DNA of 64,000 nucleotides from Calycina herbarum (lineage: Eukaryota; Ascomycota; Leotiomycetes; Helotiales; Pezizellaceae). This document shows positions 1 through 10,975 of this stretch, one piece after another. The position numbers were made by a program, and so were the translations under genes. The notes beneath the pieces were generated by a model. That model did no database searches. It saw only the letters and a list, made by a program, of their open reading frames with translations, and had not been told where the DNA came from. Every line of letters starts with the position of its first letter. Position 1 is the first letter of the stretch. The stretch covers positions 124,001 through 188,000 of the forward strand of contig LLEY01000033.1 in assembly GCA_001414485.1 (NCBI GenBank), in the 5' to 3' direction.

Positions 1-1033
1 TTTAGACGACCGAGGAGCAATAATTTCGAAACGATTGATGAGTTATGAGATATGAGATATGAAATTAGGGGTTAGTGGTTGGGCATTGGAGTCGCGGAGG
101 GGGAAAATTCCACACCATGAACGAGTCGCGATATAACAGCAGGACAGGCAGTTTTGACCTCGGTGGTTTGGAGATTTTGGAGGGGTAGATGGAGAGGAGA
201 TGTGTAGTTCGAAGGCTTGCCCTATCGAAATGTAGATTTGACAGCCGGTTTAGGGACATGGGAGATAGCACGTTTGACTCAGGAGGGCCCCCTAGATGAA
301 GTACGGCCCCTAAACTCCACAATGCAAAGTTGGAGAATTAGGAAATCTGTGGGTTTAGTTTCCGCAGACCCGAGTACCAACTCTGCTCAATTCCGAAAGT
401 CACGAAATAGACTTTTACAAATACACTGTTGAGAATCATTTAATCTTGTTTGAACATCTTATTTTTTGTAACATGAGGAAATATTTTTTAGAGCAAAGCT
501 GTAGTTTGTTTCGATGGGAAGAAATCGAGAGAGAGAGTAAAGACTCTACTAGATAGAGGTGTCGAGTCGCGCCTTCCCTTCTCGCTCTTGTCTGGCAGTA
601 CCTACCTAGCGAGTTGCCATTAAAGTTAGGACTCGACCCATTCCATCAAGGCAGGTACGACCTGCCGGGAGTCGCACCCTAAGCTTGAGCACCAGGATGA
701 GATGAATTCAACTTACCCTGAGAATCATAGGCAAATGTTCAATGTGTCAAGGAACGACGAAAAAGCAATCGGAAATATTCATCATTTAAAACTTAATAAA
801 ACATTCAAGAGGTTCTTCCTATCCAACCTCCTCGCCCTGAGCCATTACGGTGTGTGATATCATAATATGCGTTCGTCCATCCACCCTATTGTACAAAACC
901 CCTCATCCATCATCAGAAGAACGAGCAGAAGAAGAAGAAAATTAAAACGCCGGTAACCCAAATCCCCGTCTCCCATAAACCAAAAAACCACAAAACAACG
1001 CCCTTGATCGATCGATCACCATTTTAATTTAAT
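1..1033. other. intergenic, no gene recognised
   Basis: Only short overlapping open frames on both strands occur here and none has a recognisable product. Positions about 780-1033 lie directly downstream of the CHY/RING gene stop, so part of this is probably its 3' UTR. I see no convincing tRNA or other RNA gene. Confidence 0.5.
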
Positions 1034-3193
1034 TCACCGATGGCCAAATAATGCAAACTTATCCTCTTCCTCCTCCCCTTCATCTTCCTCGCAATCATCC
1101 ATAAGAGAATCATCATCCGAAGATTCTTCTTCTTCATCCTCGTCCATTTCATCAATAATCTCTGCGGAAGTGACACTCCTTGGTTCGTCTCGGCCCCAGA
1201 AATCGAGATCATCTTCGTCTGCTGAGTCGTCTGTCTCGGTTGTTCCGACTTGAGGTGATTCCTCAAAGAATCGTCCTCGAACAGGGGAAACGGATCTTGC
1301 TATACGCTGAGGTATGGAATATGGAGAGAATCGATGTAATCTCTCGTTTGAGGGTGGTGGTTGGATATGTGAAGAATGTCTTCTGCTTCTTCCACCAACT
1401 CCGAGGAAACCGGATGCTGCCATTTCTCCATTAATAGGGTCTAGTATTGGAGTAGCCTCTGGCTCTCTACTTTCAATAACTGGGACCTCCACAGCAGGAT
1501 CGCTGAGAATCGATAACTGAGCCGTATTATAAGAATCGCAAATAGCACATTTAAGTCCCAGCCAGTGATATTTGACAGCACTTTTGGCGTAACAATCGTT
1601 ACATGAAACCATGGCTTTGGTGTCCTGGAATTGAGGTGGCATCGGTTGTCCATCAATAGCCCGATCCAGGTTCCGAAACTGTGTTTCCATGTTGACTGTA
1701 CTCTTGCTGCAGATGGGACACTTGTATGATGACTTCATGTGTTCATCGTAGCATTTCTTGTGTATGCTGTGGCCACACAACATAAACACAACCGGGGAAG
1801 GGGAGGTGAACATGTACTCCCCACAGATGGGACAATCGCAATCTGATACCCTTTCAATACACTTGTGAGAGCGCTCCACTGACATGGACATGCAAACACC
1901 ACATGTCTGTAAATCGTTAGTACGGTTCATGTTGGTTGAGAAAATACTTGCCTTGCAATGGAAGAAGTCTTTGCCCAAACCTCGACCTTTTCGACAAATA
2001 CCACAATCATTGCAATGGTAAATGCTCTTGTTTGAGTCGTTATCCCAGAGCTTGCACACTCCGCAATAATACCAAGCTGTTCTATCTCCGCATTCAACAC
2101 AGAATTCCCCTGCTCTCTGGGCGCAACCGCATAGCATACAGAGCATATTCTTGGTTGCCTTTCGGTTCAGAACATGGTCTTCCACTTCGTCGTGACACAA
2201 TCGGCAAGTGTACCACCGCTCACATGCTGAGCATTGTAGTTTAACATTCCTTTTGTAATGTTTGCAACCTAACATGGGAGGCATCTCTTCCACGACAGCA
2301 ACTTCTCCATCTTCGTCAACCTCTGGAGGATCCGCTGGAGCATATGTACATGCAAGATCACTCGGCGAGAGGTGAAATGTATGTTGTTCGCTTGGAGCTG
2401 GAGCATCGACTGCTCCATTCATTTGCCAAATCAAAGAAGCCAAAGACTCGGGTGTCGTAGGTCTTTCCTGGCTTACCATTCTACCAGGCAAGGTCACAGG
2501 TTGCTTTTCCTTGGTATGGGACCTTTGCGCTTTGTCGTAACCACGAGTGAGAAGCATGTGCATCAATCGTGCCTTTTCTTCTGCTGGAACGTCCATTGCT
2601 TGTATCATAATGACCTGCTGCCGTAATGGGCCCATTCCGTCATCTGCTGGCAGAGAATTGTTTCTGTGATGTGTAGCTGCAATATCCATGGTGGAGCTCC
2701 GTGAAGGACCTTCCGCTGGACTCATTCTTGCGTCCACAATCGTGCCTGATGTGCTGGTTCCAGAGCTTGTTCGAAGTCTTCGAGGGATTCCGAATGATGG
2801 ATTGTTAGAGACGTCGTCGTCCACATCATTTGTACTTGGGCGAAACGAACCCAACCCAACCGGAATTGAGTGCCCATCATTCACTATTGGATTTGGTTGT
2901 CTGCCAATCCCAAGAGCTTCTAGTTCATCCTCGAGTCCATGCTCGCTCTCAATTGGCGACGAGGTGAATGGGCCACCGGATATGCCTCCCTCACTGACTC
3001 TCTCTTCAGTATTTGGTTCGTCTTGGCCTTCCAGCTGCTCTGCTATATCCTCCACCGCGCCCTCATGTCTGCTGTCGCCGAGTACTCGCTCGTTCGGTGC
3101 GGGGGGCACTATTTCATCGGCGCCGTTGCGGGAAAAGCGTCGGGCGGTTCGCAGGACTGGATTTATGATGAACTCGGATACGAGAGAGGTCAT
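1034..3193 (-). CDS. CHY / CTCHY / RING zinc-finger protein, RCHY1 (Pirh2)-type E3 ubiquitin ligase
   Basis: Probable E3 ubiquitin ligase of the RCHY1/Pirh2 type. From the ATG at 3193 the first ~300 residues are Ser/Pro/acidic and look disordered. A CHY zinc finger starts at Cys310 (motif CKHYKRN, then C..C spacing typical of the family). It is followed by a CTCHY finger and a C-terminal RING (CPICGEYMF, then LCGHSIHKKC and CPIC), a zinc-ribbon-like Cys set and a very acidic tail. The uninterrupted frame is 719 codons, but 1907-1951 is almost certainly an in-frame 45-nt intron with a GC donor (AAG|GCAAGT), branch TACTAACG and acceptor CAG. Removing it joins HCK to TCGVC and restores the normal CTCHY spacing, giving CDS complement(1034..1906,1952..3193), 704 aa. 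In the family the CHY and RING modules bind zinc, the RING recruits the E2 and the substrate is not predictable. It is divergent from the LYR gene 302 bp away. Confidence 0.9.
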   Translation of the reverse strand: MTSLVSEFIINPVLRTARRFSRNGADEIVPPAPNERVLGDSRHEGAVEDIAEQLEGQDEPNTEERVSEGGISGGPFTSSPIESEHGLEDELEALGIGRQPNPIVNDGHSIPVGLGSFRPSTNDVDDDVSNNPSFGIPRRLRTSSGTSTSGTIVDARMSPAEGPSRSSTMDIAATHHRNNSLPADDGMGPLRQQVIMIQAMDVPAEEKARLMHMLLTRGYDKAQRSHTKEKQPVTLPGRMVSQERPTTPESLASLIWQMNGAVDAPAPSEQHTFHLSPSDLACTYAPADPPEVDEDGEVAVVEEMPPMLGCKHYKRNVKLQCSACERWYTCRLCHDEVEDHVLNRKATKNMLCMLCGCAQRAGEFCVECGDRTAWYYCGVCKLWDNDSNKSIYHCNDCGICRKGRGLGKDFFHCKASIFSTNMNRTNDLQTCGVCMSMSVERSHKCIERVSDCDCPICGEYMFTSPSPVVFMLCGHSIHKKCYDEHMKSSYKCPICSKSTVNMETQFRNLDRAIDGQPMPPQFQDTKAMVSCNDCYAKSAVKYHWLGLKCAICDSYNTAQLSILSDPAVEVPVIESREPEATPILDPINGEMAASGFLGVGGRSRRHSSHIQPPPSNERLHRFSPYSIPQRIARSVSPVRGRFFEESPQVGTTETDDSADEDDLDFWGRDEPRSVTSAEIIDEMDEDEEEESSDDDSLMDDCEEDEGEEEEDKFALFGHR
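1907..1951 (-). other. GC-AG intron, in frame (45 nt)
   Basis: Reading the minus strand, the donor is AAG|GCAAGT, the branch point TACTAACG and the acceptor TTTACAG|ACATG. Its length is a multiple of three with no stop, so a gene caller will read through it and add 15 residues between the Cys pairs of the CTCHY finger. Confidence 0.85.
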
Positions 3194-3494
3194 TTGGTGA
3201 TCAGGTGTCTCATCTGATGAGCATTGAGTTTAATTTCTTGTTCAAATGGTATATAACAATCCTGTGCAGATGAGCTGACAGGTTGGGAAGGCAAAAGCTA
3301 AGGATCCAAATAATATGACGGTGACCGGAAGGCCGTAATCGCACGTGAAGCTGTACGGAGGGCGAACCGGCAGGGTTCAGGCTGCACCCGGGTGGAGCTT
3401 CCGTTCCCAGGGGTAAGTAAAATCTTGAGTTCAGAGTTCATGTCACTTTCCTCCCAGAAGAAGCCAACGTCTGGTTCACCCTCAAAATCTCGTC
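3194..3494. promoter_or_regulatory. shared divergent promoter of the CHY/RING and LYR genes
   Basis: A stretch of about 300 bp separates two divergently oriented start codons, so it must hold both core promoters. It includes one CACGTG E-box-like site near 3343. No specific regulator is inferred. Confidence 0.45.
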
Positions 3495-3930
3495 ATGCCG
3501 GCACCTACTAGTGCCCAGAAGATTGTTGCCTATCGCAATCTTTATAGGGGGCTTTTGAAGGCTGTGCAGTATTCGCAGCCAGCAAGATATACAGCCAGAG
3601 ACCAGTTGAGAAAGGCTTTCCGCACCGAAGACCCAGCTACTTTCGACCAACAAAAGGTCGACAATACACTCGAGTTCCTCGGTTATGCTGCTCGAGAGAG
3701 AGGCTTGGAGCATAAACTTGTGAAGAATATTCTCCTTACGAATTGGTGGAAAGCTCGAAGTGCCGCTCTGCACAGAGGGTAAGCCCCCTTCATTCGAGTG
3801 CTGAAATTGTGGCTAATAGCTGTGTAGGGGAAGAGATTCAATTGCAGCTCAGATGCAAAGGAAGTCGACGATGAATTATACCATGACTTTGGCCATGCTT
3901 AATGATAGTATGGGTCTCTGCTTGCGGTAA
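3495..3930 (+). CDS. small LYR-motif protein (fungal DUF1763-like)
   Basis: The N terminus carries the LYR-type signature (RNLYRGLLKAVQY, residues ~14-26), followed by a basic helix (YTARDQLRKAFR) and a segment ending VKNILLTNWWKA. Proteins of this size with an N-terminal L-Y-R motif usually act in the mitochondrial matrix as assembly factors that contact the acyl carrier protein; that role is inferred from the family. The unspliced frame stops at 3782 (95 aa). A standard intron 3779-3827 (GG|GTAAGC ... TGTGTAG|G) keeps the frame and adds about 35 residues, ending at the TAA at 3928-3930. The conserved part lies wholly in exon 1, so the exact C terminus is uncertain. The frame after this stop continues into the relic described next. 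Confidence 0.7.
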
Positions 3931-4624
3931 CTTCCAACACCACTCCCGGGACTACTAGAGGCAATTCGGATGTCTCTCAAGAAGTCCTCGGAACGACTCG
4001 AACTCGACTCCATGGTTGGGTTTGAGAGTCGAGACAGCCTTGAAGCAACCATTTGGACTTGGATCAAAACATTACGCGCCTTAGCACTTGGCAGTCTTGG
4101 TGATGAATCAATTTCAGGACTTGGATGGCATGCCATTACGGTTATAGAAGACTGACAATGATGTTCCAACGGGTCTTAATCACAAAAAGTTGTCCCAACG
4201 ATTCTAGTATGTGACTTGCTATCTTTCTCCTGCTCAAGGCCGATGCTAATTTATGTAGAGGATCCAACTTTACAGCTGTTCTATCTGCACTTTCATATTT
4301 GTATGCACAGGCTGTAATAACTTTACTCAATCAAGAGTCCAGTTCTGTTGAGAATGTGGAGTTTCTTTCAACGGGCGATTATCAGATTAGTTCAATGACA
4401 CCAATGCGTTCGTTCTCATTGATGAAATATTGTTGGAGGAGAAAGACATCTCTGTATATACTGTATCTGAACATTCGGCGTTAAGAATAAGTTTAAGAAC
4501 CAATCATCTGCTCCCTTTTGATGGATTGTCATTGAATGTGACGATTGTTGCTGTCAGATTCTCTTTTGGAGATCTACATGTTTTGGCAGAGATGATTTGC
4601 TGGTTGAAGTCAAACCTGGGGTAA
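3931..4624 (+). pseudogene. decayed gene relic downstream of the LYR gene
   Basis: The frame of the LYR exon 2 continues past its TAA without a break to a TGA near 4155 and looks protein-like (SLKKSSERLELDSMVGFE, TIWTWIKTLRAL). After a frame change, coding-like sequence resumes (VPTGLNHKKLSQRF). A good intron then follows at about 4208-4258 (GTATGT ... GCTAATTTATGTAG), and then a further protein-like stretch (FTAVLSALSYLYAQAV) up to about 4484, with one more short frame to 4624. Stops and frame changes prevent a single protein. The most economical reading is a degenerating gene; a real gene with unusual splicing is the alternative. I do not recognise the family. Confidence 0.35.
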
Positions 4625-5468
4625 AACCACCCTAGGAAATCTAATCAAATTCCCTCACATGAGCAAGTTCTCATTATTAACTCATGCAAAGTTACTTCAC
4701 CAGAAACTGTATCCCCTTAGTGAAGTGTCTTGTTGGTAGCTGGAGCTGTATCGTACACTAAGCGCATCGCACTTGGCAGCCCCTAACCGGCCCGAACCTC
4801 ACTCTCACCTTGTCATAGGAGTTCCTTATCATCATAGTTTTGCTTTTTGTCTTGATATTTCCAAGCAGTTATCTCATCTGAAATTCCATCTAAAAAGAGG
4901 GGAATGAGATCTACCTAGATATAAAAATACGGAAAATTCTCCAATCAATTCGTGCTCCACTTGAATTGATGGGGGAGGGGCTTTCTCCGTACTTTGGTTC
5001 TCGTCTGACCAGGGTGTAATCCATCTGGTGCATTCTTCCCGCTATTACGTGACGTGTGAGTGGTCTAAATGCCTCCTCCTTCACGAGCAAAGCAGCCAGC
5101 CCATACCAAGCCCACCCACCCACTCACACCCACCTACCAAAACCTGACAAGCCAAAATCTACGCTGGGCGATAATCCTGGATCTACGCCTGCCTTTGCCT
5201 TTGTGTTCCTCTCCGTCAACAACCTCTCATGTAGTTTCGTACCAGAAACTTGCCAACCCCGCAATACGCCCCTACCTACCTGCCCTGCAACAATCGATCC
5301 CCATTTCTTTTACGACCTCAAACTTGCTACAACCAAATCACCCCATCGTACGAACCACCACGGATTCCATCTACATGGAGGTTAAACTTCCTATGACTTT
5401 ACGACTGGAGCGTTGAGGAACTGCTTTCTCTGGCAGAGCCCATCGCGAGGTTTGAACTGCCTTTCAGC
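4625..5468 (+). other. intergenic and 5' leader of the mitochondrial carrier gene
   Basis: There is no supported gene. A pyrimidine-rich, Pro/Thr-coding stretch at 5056-5416 contains two overlapping upstream open frames of about 110 codons that look compositional. It is most likely promoter plus 5' UTR of the carrier, and the upstream ATGs could lower translation of the main frame. Confidence 0.4.
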
Positions 5469-6680
5469 ATGCCACCCAATTCCGAAGTTTATCGTGCATC
5501 GATGTCGAGAGACAGTTTGGCAGAACAGCTTGAAGAGTCCAGATCGAGGAAGAGATGGGTCAAAAGATATCGCACAGAAGTTGCTGCGTCGGTCAGCAGC
5601 ATCTTCTCTACGTTTGGTGCTGTAAGTATTGAGCTTCTGCTGCTTCCCAGATGAGACGATCTTACTAACAACTCATAGTTTCCACTAGATTCGGTCAAGA
5701 CTCGAATGCAAACCTACAAATATAACAGCTTCATGGATTGCGTTCGACATACATATCAAACCGAAAAATTCCGGGGGTTCTTTCGAGGGGTTCTTGCCCC
5801 CATGGCGAGCGTCACATTGGTTCGAACTATCAGCTTTTCCGTTTACCAGAGATCGAAATATACATATGCTGCGTGGTTCAAGCGGAATCTTGGAGTCGAT
5901 CCTCTAGTCCATGTGAACACGCCGGGAACATATCCAACATTGTCTACTATCGCATGCTTTGGTGCTGCGGGAGCTACGGCTGGATCGTTCATCACTCTTG
6001 TGGCCTGTAAGTCGCAGGTAGTAGAGAGTCATTTACGATTACAGCTGCTAATTATCATGACATAGGTCCCTTTGAATTGACTAAAATCAGCGCACAGGTT
6101 TCTGTACTTATGGCCCATCGAAACAAATCGAGCGTTACCGATCCCTCGAGTAGTACCAGAGAGGTAGCTGCAAGCTATCAGAACAAGGGCACATTTCAGA
6201 CTGCAAAAAATATAGTGAAGCATCGGGGAATCGCGGGTCTCTATTCTGGATTCAATCTACATCTCAGTAAGTGGAAAGGCTATCTCCAATAAGAATGCTG
6301 CTAAACAATTCACAGTGAGAGACACGCTTGGAACTGCCATCTATTTCATGACATATGAAAGCAGTAAACAACTGCTTACAACCTACACCAAGGATTCATC
6401 CCCAACAAACCCACTTGCTGTCTTGTTTGCGGGAGGCCTGTGTGGCGTTGCTAGTTGGGCTCTTATCTATCCGATTGACTCCGCCAAGAGCATATATCAG
6501 CGAAACTGCCTCACCGTCTGCCGAGGAGAGACAGTGAAGAAGGCTCCCAAGATTCAATTTATGAATAAGAGTATGTACCGAGGTTTGGGTGTTTCCATGG
6601 GACGATCGTGCGTGGTCAACTCGATATTTTTCTCCGTCTTTGAATTTATCAAGAAACAGATCAATGCTCTCGAAGATTGA
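5469..6680 (+). CDS. mitochondrial carrier family (SLC25) transporter
   Basis: An inner-membrane metabolite carrier. Four exons, 5469-5621, 5679-6006, 6066-6266 and 6316-6680, join in frame into 348 aa; introns have GTAAG donors and CATAG/CACAG acceptors. All three carrier repeats are visible by their P-x-[DE]-x-x-[KR] signatures: PLDSVK (53-58), PFELTK (162-167) and PIDSAK (280-285), with six membrane helices expected. The second and third signatures are less canonical than the first. The joint GFNLHL|MRDTLG across the last intron fits the family. The start at 5469 gives a hydrophilic ~45-residue leader before helix 1. Substrate cannot be assigned from sequence alone; among fungal carriers it looks more like the amino acid/carnitine-type or uncharacterised members than the ADP/ATP or phosphate carriers. 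Confidence 0.9.
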
Positions 6681-7295
6681 GATTGATCTATGCATTGCAT
6701 AGGATGATAGGAGTCATGGGGATTTTTATAGTTTGTTTTTTCCTTTCCTTTTTGGCGCGGCGTGCAATGGGGGTATTTTCTGTAGATTATGCAAGGAAGG
6801 TGACGACGAGATTTATACCATACCAGCTCACTCGTGTCTGTAAACAAGAGCTGAAGCCATAGGTAGATTGACTGAGGAATATAAGCTTCGGCCTCTATCT
6901 TGAAGAAAATGAATCCTCCTCATCTGGTCTTTGTGTAATGTAGTTTCAGAAAAGTCTATTAAATTTCTCTATCATTTCAAGGAAGTAAATGAACTGCACC
7001 TTCAACCGTGCCTTAGTGCCTCAGGCGTCAGTGTGTATCACGTGCTATGCTCTTGCGCTAAGTTATTGCCAAGCCTTTAGGATGTATTTCTGGCTGAGAA
7101 CCTGATGCCCAACCCTCATATGAACAACATCATCGCGACCATTTCTCCTTGGACTCTTCTTTGATTCTTCTGCCACAACAAGACCTGCTCTGCAGTCTTT
7201 GAAACTTTGATAACGTGCTTGCCAGCGCGAGCACGCGTATTCGCACTAACTCTGATAGGATTTTGATGAAGGTAGGTTCGTAACAGAATCTCGCA
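6681..7295. other. intergenic (3' UTR of carrier, promoter of DUF2293 gene)
   Basis: About 600 bp between two plus-strand genes. It has a T-rich downstream region of the carrier and a CACGTG at about 7038. No gene or RNA is recognised. Confidence 0.4.
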
Positions 7296-10200
7296 ATGGC
7301 GAAGAAGAACAAGGCCGTTGTGTTTCCCTCTGGAAGGCCCCCGAAAGGCGCGAAAGCTGCCAAAGAGGCTTCCAAAAAGACCATGTCGGCTGCTAAGGAA
7401 CAGCGCCGACAGAAAAAGCTGGAGCAGCGCAGGAAGGAAAAGTCCAAGATCACAGCCGCCCAGTGGGCTGAACCCGCCCCTTCACACCTTGTGGCAAGGT
7501 TGGACATGCCCAAGGTCAAATCAAAGTATCAATCTTATTTTGAATTTGCCGAAAATACAGAGAAGAAGGAGAAGAAGCTCGAGATCCAGGTAGGGTACCG
7601 TCGTTTGCCTACAACAGTCATTAACACTTTTTACAGCTCACCACCGATCCAAAACCACCTCCAGGGTTTGCATTTGTCCCATTTGGAGATCCAGTCATGA
7701 CGAATGCGTGCAAAGAGCTTTCTAGAGAACGAGGAGCTATGATATTTGTTGTCTCCGTATGTACATCCTTACCCCGCTCATCGATGGCCATAAGCTAACT
7801 TTACATTTCTAGGATCCGAAACGAGGAGAAGCATCGAAAATTTCAGCGGAAATACATCGGACGGGTTATCATTTTCGTGAAATGATTGTGGACGAAGCTA
7901 GAGAAGTTGTTGGCGAAACCGTCCTCACTCGATCGAAAGTCGCTCCTGGGGCTGTTGAGCCTATTCCCGAATCGCAAGAGGAAATAAATAAGCAAGCCGA
8001 TCTTGCACTTCGCGACCTTTTCCCGCGGATCCCAAACACCGATAGGCAAATGATTATTGAGCATGCGTTTAAAAAGGCAAGTTTCATGTCAATATTCTTC
8101 GAACGGCTACTAATGTATAGTAGGGACGAGATTTCCATGGTGAGCCAACCGTTGGGCTACAGGCTGATCTTCCACTTTCTCGACGTGTCCAGCTCGCAGC
8201 TCTCGCTCATATTCGACACACCCATACAAGATACGATAAACTGCTTAGGGAAACAAGCTGGATGAACGCCCGAAAACTAGTTGAGCCTGTTTGTCTAGAC
8301 ATTCTCGTCAAATGGCGCGGCGACGAGGAAACTGGACGCGACCAAATGGATGAGATTCTTCGTGAGGTGGTTATAATTACCGACTCGGAAGATGAAGGCG
8401 GCGACAGCTCTGATGATGAGACTACTGACGAGGAGGAAGGCGAAATCTCTGATTCAAATCCAATTTCACCGGCAGCTTCTGCGCCTCCCACGGGGGTCTT
8501 TTCAACTCAACCTCCACCTCGAATCAATAATCCATCACGCTCACAGAACAATGCAGGTCAAGATTCCGCACACGCCATATCTTCCCGTACACGTTCTAGG
8601 ATGCAACCAAAAACCCGTTTAGAAAACGCGAAACAACGAGGATTTTCACGGTATCAGGCAGCCTGGGATCAAGCCTTGGACCGACAACAAGGACCTCCGA
8701 GCCAGCCAATATCATCTCAGCCCCTCAGCTCACCAACTAAGAATATGTCTAGTAACAACCCTAGATCAGTCGCCCCATTTTCACCTCACCCATTCCAACC
8801 TCAACATAGACCCTCAGGGTCACAAACATTTGATAGACAGCCTGATTATAGCAGCATGAATCAACAAAGCTATGAGGCGAACTCGGCAATACAGCCAGTA
8901 AGTTGGAACTGATCTCAGCTGATCAGATTTATTTTCCGCGGATGCAGTGATTATACTAATATCCACAGGCTCCCTATTATCATCGACAGCACAGTAGAGT
9001 ACCTGGCACACCGGCACCACCCAGAAATGAGGTAACCGTAAGACAACAAACTGATCACCACATTAACCCAGAGCTTCAACCCCGCTTTGGTACTCCATTG
9101 CAGGTAACCGACCAAAGACCACCACTAGTTGTGAGAGGATCTCCGCAGAGAAATGGTCTCCAGGACATGCTTGTGCCTTCCATTGAAACCGTTTCAAACG
9201 ACCCAATTCGTCCTTTAGTTCGCTCAGATGAACGGCGTAATGCCTATGAATCTTTTGATCACCGGCAGGAGTCATATCCTCGACCAGTGATGGAAGCTCG
9301 AAGACCGTCACCACCACGACGGCAAGTAATCATCCTTGACGATGATGATGCCCCCCAGTATAAGCGTCGGCGTGTTGTTCATGAGGATGAATCCGGTCGT
9401 TTTAGACCTCATCCGTCTTTTGCTTATCCCTCTTCAACTGTTCCGTCTGCTGATTCCCATTTAATATCATCATCGTCTGTTCAGACCAGAAATTTCATTG
9501 CTCGAGATTCTTCAGTTCATCCTGGCTCTAGTCAAGGTTTGTCTGGCAACGCAGATTATTCGTATAGCCCAGCTGGAGACCGGATTCCAATCTACGACGC
9601 ACCAGAATCAGGTTACCTAGGCCGTCCCCCTGAGCAATTTAGGAGACCAGAGGTATATGACCAACGTGAGGTGGATGGTAGAGCTGTTGCTCGTTACAAT
9701 TCTGTTCCTCAGCCGTCTTACAGCCATGGAGGTGAACATGTATATCAGCGTCCTGTATATCATCGCCAGCCCAATGAGTACATGACGGCGGATGAGCATA
9801 GCTCGAGGATTGGTGAACAAAATCGTGGATATAGACCAGTCGAACCCGAGTACCAAGGCAGTCGTCCCCAGAGGCCTCAGTCCCCCAGCTTCCCTGTCTC
9901 TGATAGACTTTCTCGTTCTTGTGATGTTGCGGGTCGTTCTGGTATAGACCAAGGTCTCATTCATGATTTTTCTCAGTCTCGACTTGACGGTCCAGTGCGT
10001 ACTGTTCCCGAAAGATCTCGTCAAGTTCCAGGCAGTCAAAGCAATACTTCACGTGGTTATGAAGAGCATGTTTCCAGATCACTTCAAACTCTTCCACCAG
10101 CTCGAGCAAGGTCTCCTGTGTCATACGTGGAAAGGCCCATGTAAGATTATTCGTTTGGTTTCCCTCCCTTTGGATCTGCTGACACAATTCTTTATAGCTA

Positions 10201-10375
10201 CCACCAGGAACCAACTCAGCGTCCGGTCATGTACGAACGGCGCCATACCGACCAAGAACGTTATATGCATCATGATCAGATTCCAATACTTGTTCATGAA
10301 CAAACCAGAGAGCCTCATCCGGTTTATCATGCTCGCCCAGCACCACCTCCACGAGAGGTGATTGTTCTTGAATAA
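7296..10375 (+). CDS. DUF2293-domain protein with long disordered tail
   Basis: Six exons: 7296-7589, 7637-7756, 7813-8076, 8124-8897, 8969-10140 and 10198-10375 (933 aa). The N terminus is Lys/Arg-rich (QRRQKKLEQRRKEKSK), suggesting nuclear or nucleolar location. The conserved part spans about residues 140-290, with HFREMIVDEAREVVGE, PNTDRQMIIEHAFKK and a C-terminal section ending in LVEPVCLDILVKWRGD; it matches the fungal DUF2293 family as I remember it. The rest is Pro/Arg/Ser-rich and apparently disordered. Three hydrophobic-acidic stretches resemble SUMO-interaction motifs: VVIITDSEDE (308-317), VIILDDDD (604-611) and VIVLE at the very C terminus. Intron 3 (8077-8123) has a GC donor (AAG|GCAAGT). 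Function is unknown; a nuclear scaffold is only inference. Confidence 0.85.
8077..8123 (+). other. GC-AG intron (47 nt)
   Basis: The exon ends AAAAAG|GCAAGT; the branch is GCTACTAATG at about 8107-8116 and the acceptor TAGTAG|GGACGAG. The nearer TAG at 8118-8120 would put a stop in frame, so 8123 is the likely end. Without this splice the conserved domain is cut at AFKK. Confidence 0.8.
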
Positions 10376-10975
10376 TTTTGAACTTATGTTATATAACATA
10401 TTGGAAGTGAGCCAATAGCCATTCTGCAAAAGCTTTGTTTATTATTATCAGGGTGGAATATTTCTTGCTTCTGGTGTATATGAGGATCATATTTAGTGGA
10501 GTTTGGTACATGTTTTTTTTTCATTCTTGAAGAGAATGTCTAGTGTGGAGGTAGTTCAGGTGGTCAATTAGGCTGATTGGGCATGGAGAGGTGTATATGA
10601 TTGGCGTTGTGAATTGCATCTGCATATGGATGGTGCATAGCATTTTTGGAGTCTGAAAGGCGGAGTTTTAGTTCCTAGGGAAATACCCGTCAGTCTTGAA
10701 TTGCATCCGGGCATTGAAGGGAGGAATCATTGTAACAATAACATGAGGGATGAAGCATAGCTCCCCAAGACTTTACGAATACCAAGTTTGTTTATAAATA
10801 TTTATTCCGTGTGAACTCTAACTGAATCTAATAATTGACTTGACTCTACCGTTCCATATGATTGGGTATTTGAGTTAATACACATACCCATATACGCCGC
10901 TGTCGTAACTCATTTATATGCTCGCAACAACGCCATGTAATGCTCCAAATAATCAAGAATCAAGAATCCCCTCCC
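10376..10975. other. intergenic between convergent genes
   Basis: A stretch of 600 bp holding the 3' ends of the DUF2293 gene and VPS20. It is AT-rich with no open frame of interest; probably two 3' UTRs. Confidence 0.5.

Noticed and set aside
600..720. tRNA-like segment with GAGTCGCACCC on the plus strand
   Set aside because: Neither a 5-bp T-stem nor a cloverleaf with a matching acceptor stem could be formed on either strand.
3927..3958. Third intron of the LYR gene (GTAACT to CTACTAG)
   Set aside because: Only 32 nt, shorter than any other intron here, and the resulting frame closes quickly.
5056..5416. Upstream open frames before the mitochondrial carrier as a separate gene
   Set aside because: Two overlapping frames of similar length in pyrimidine-rich sequence, no conserved motif; more likely 5' leader.
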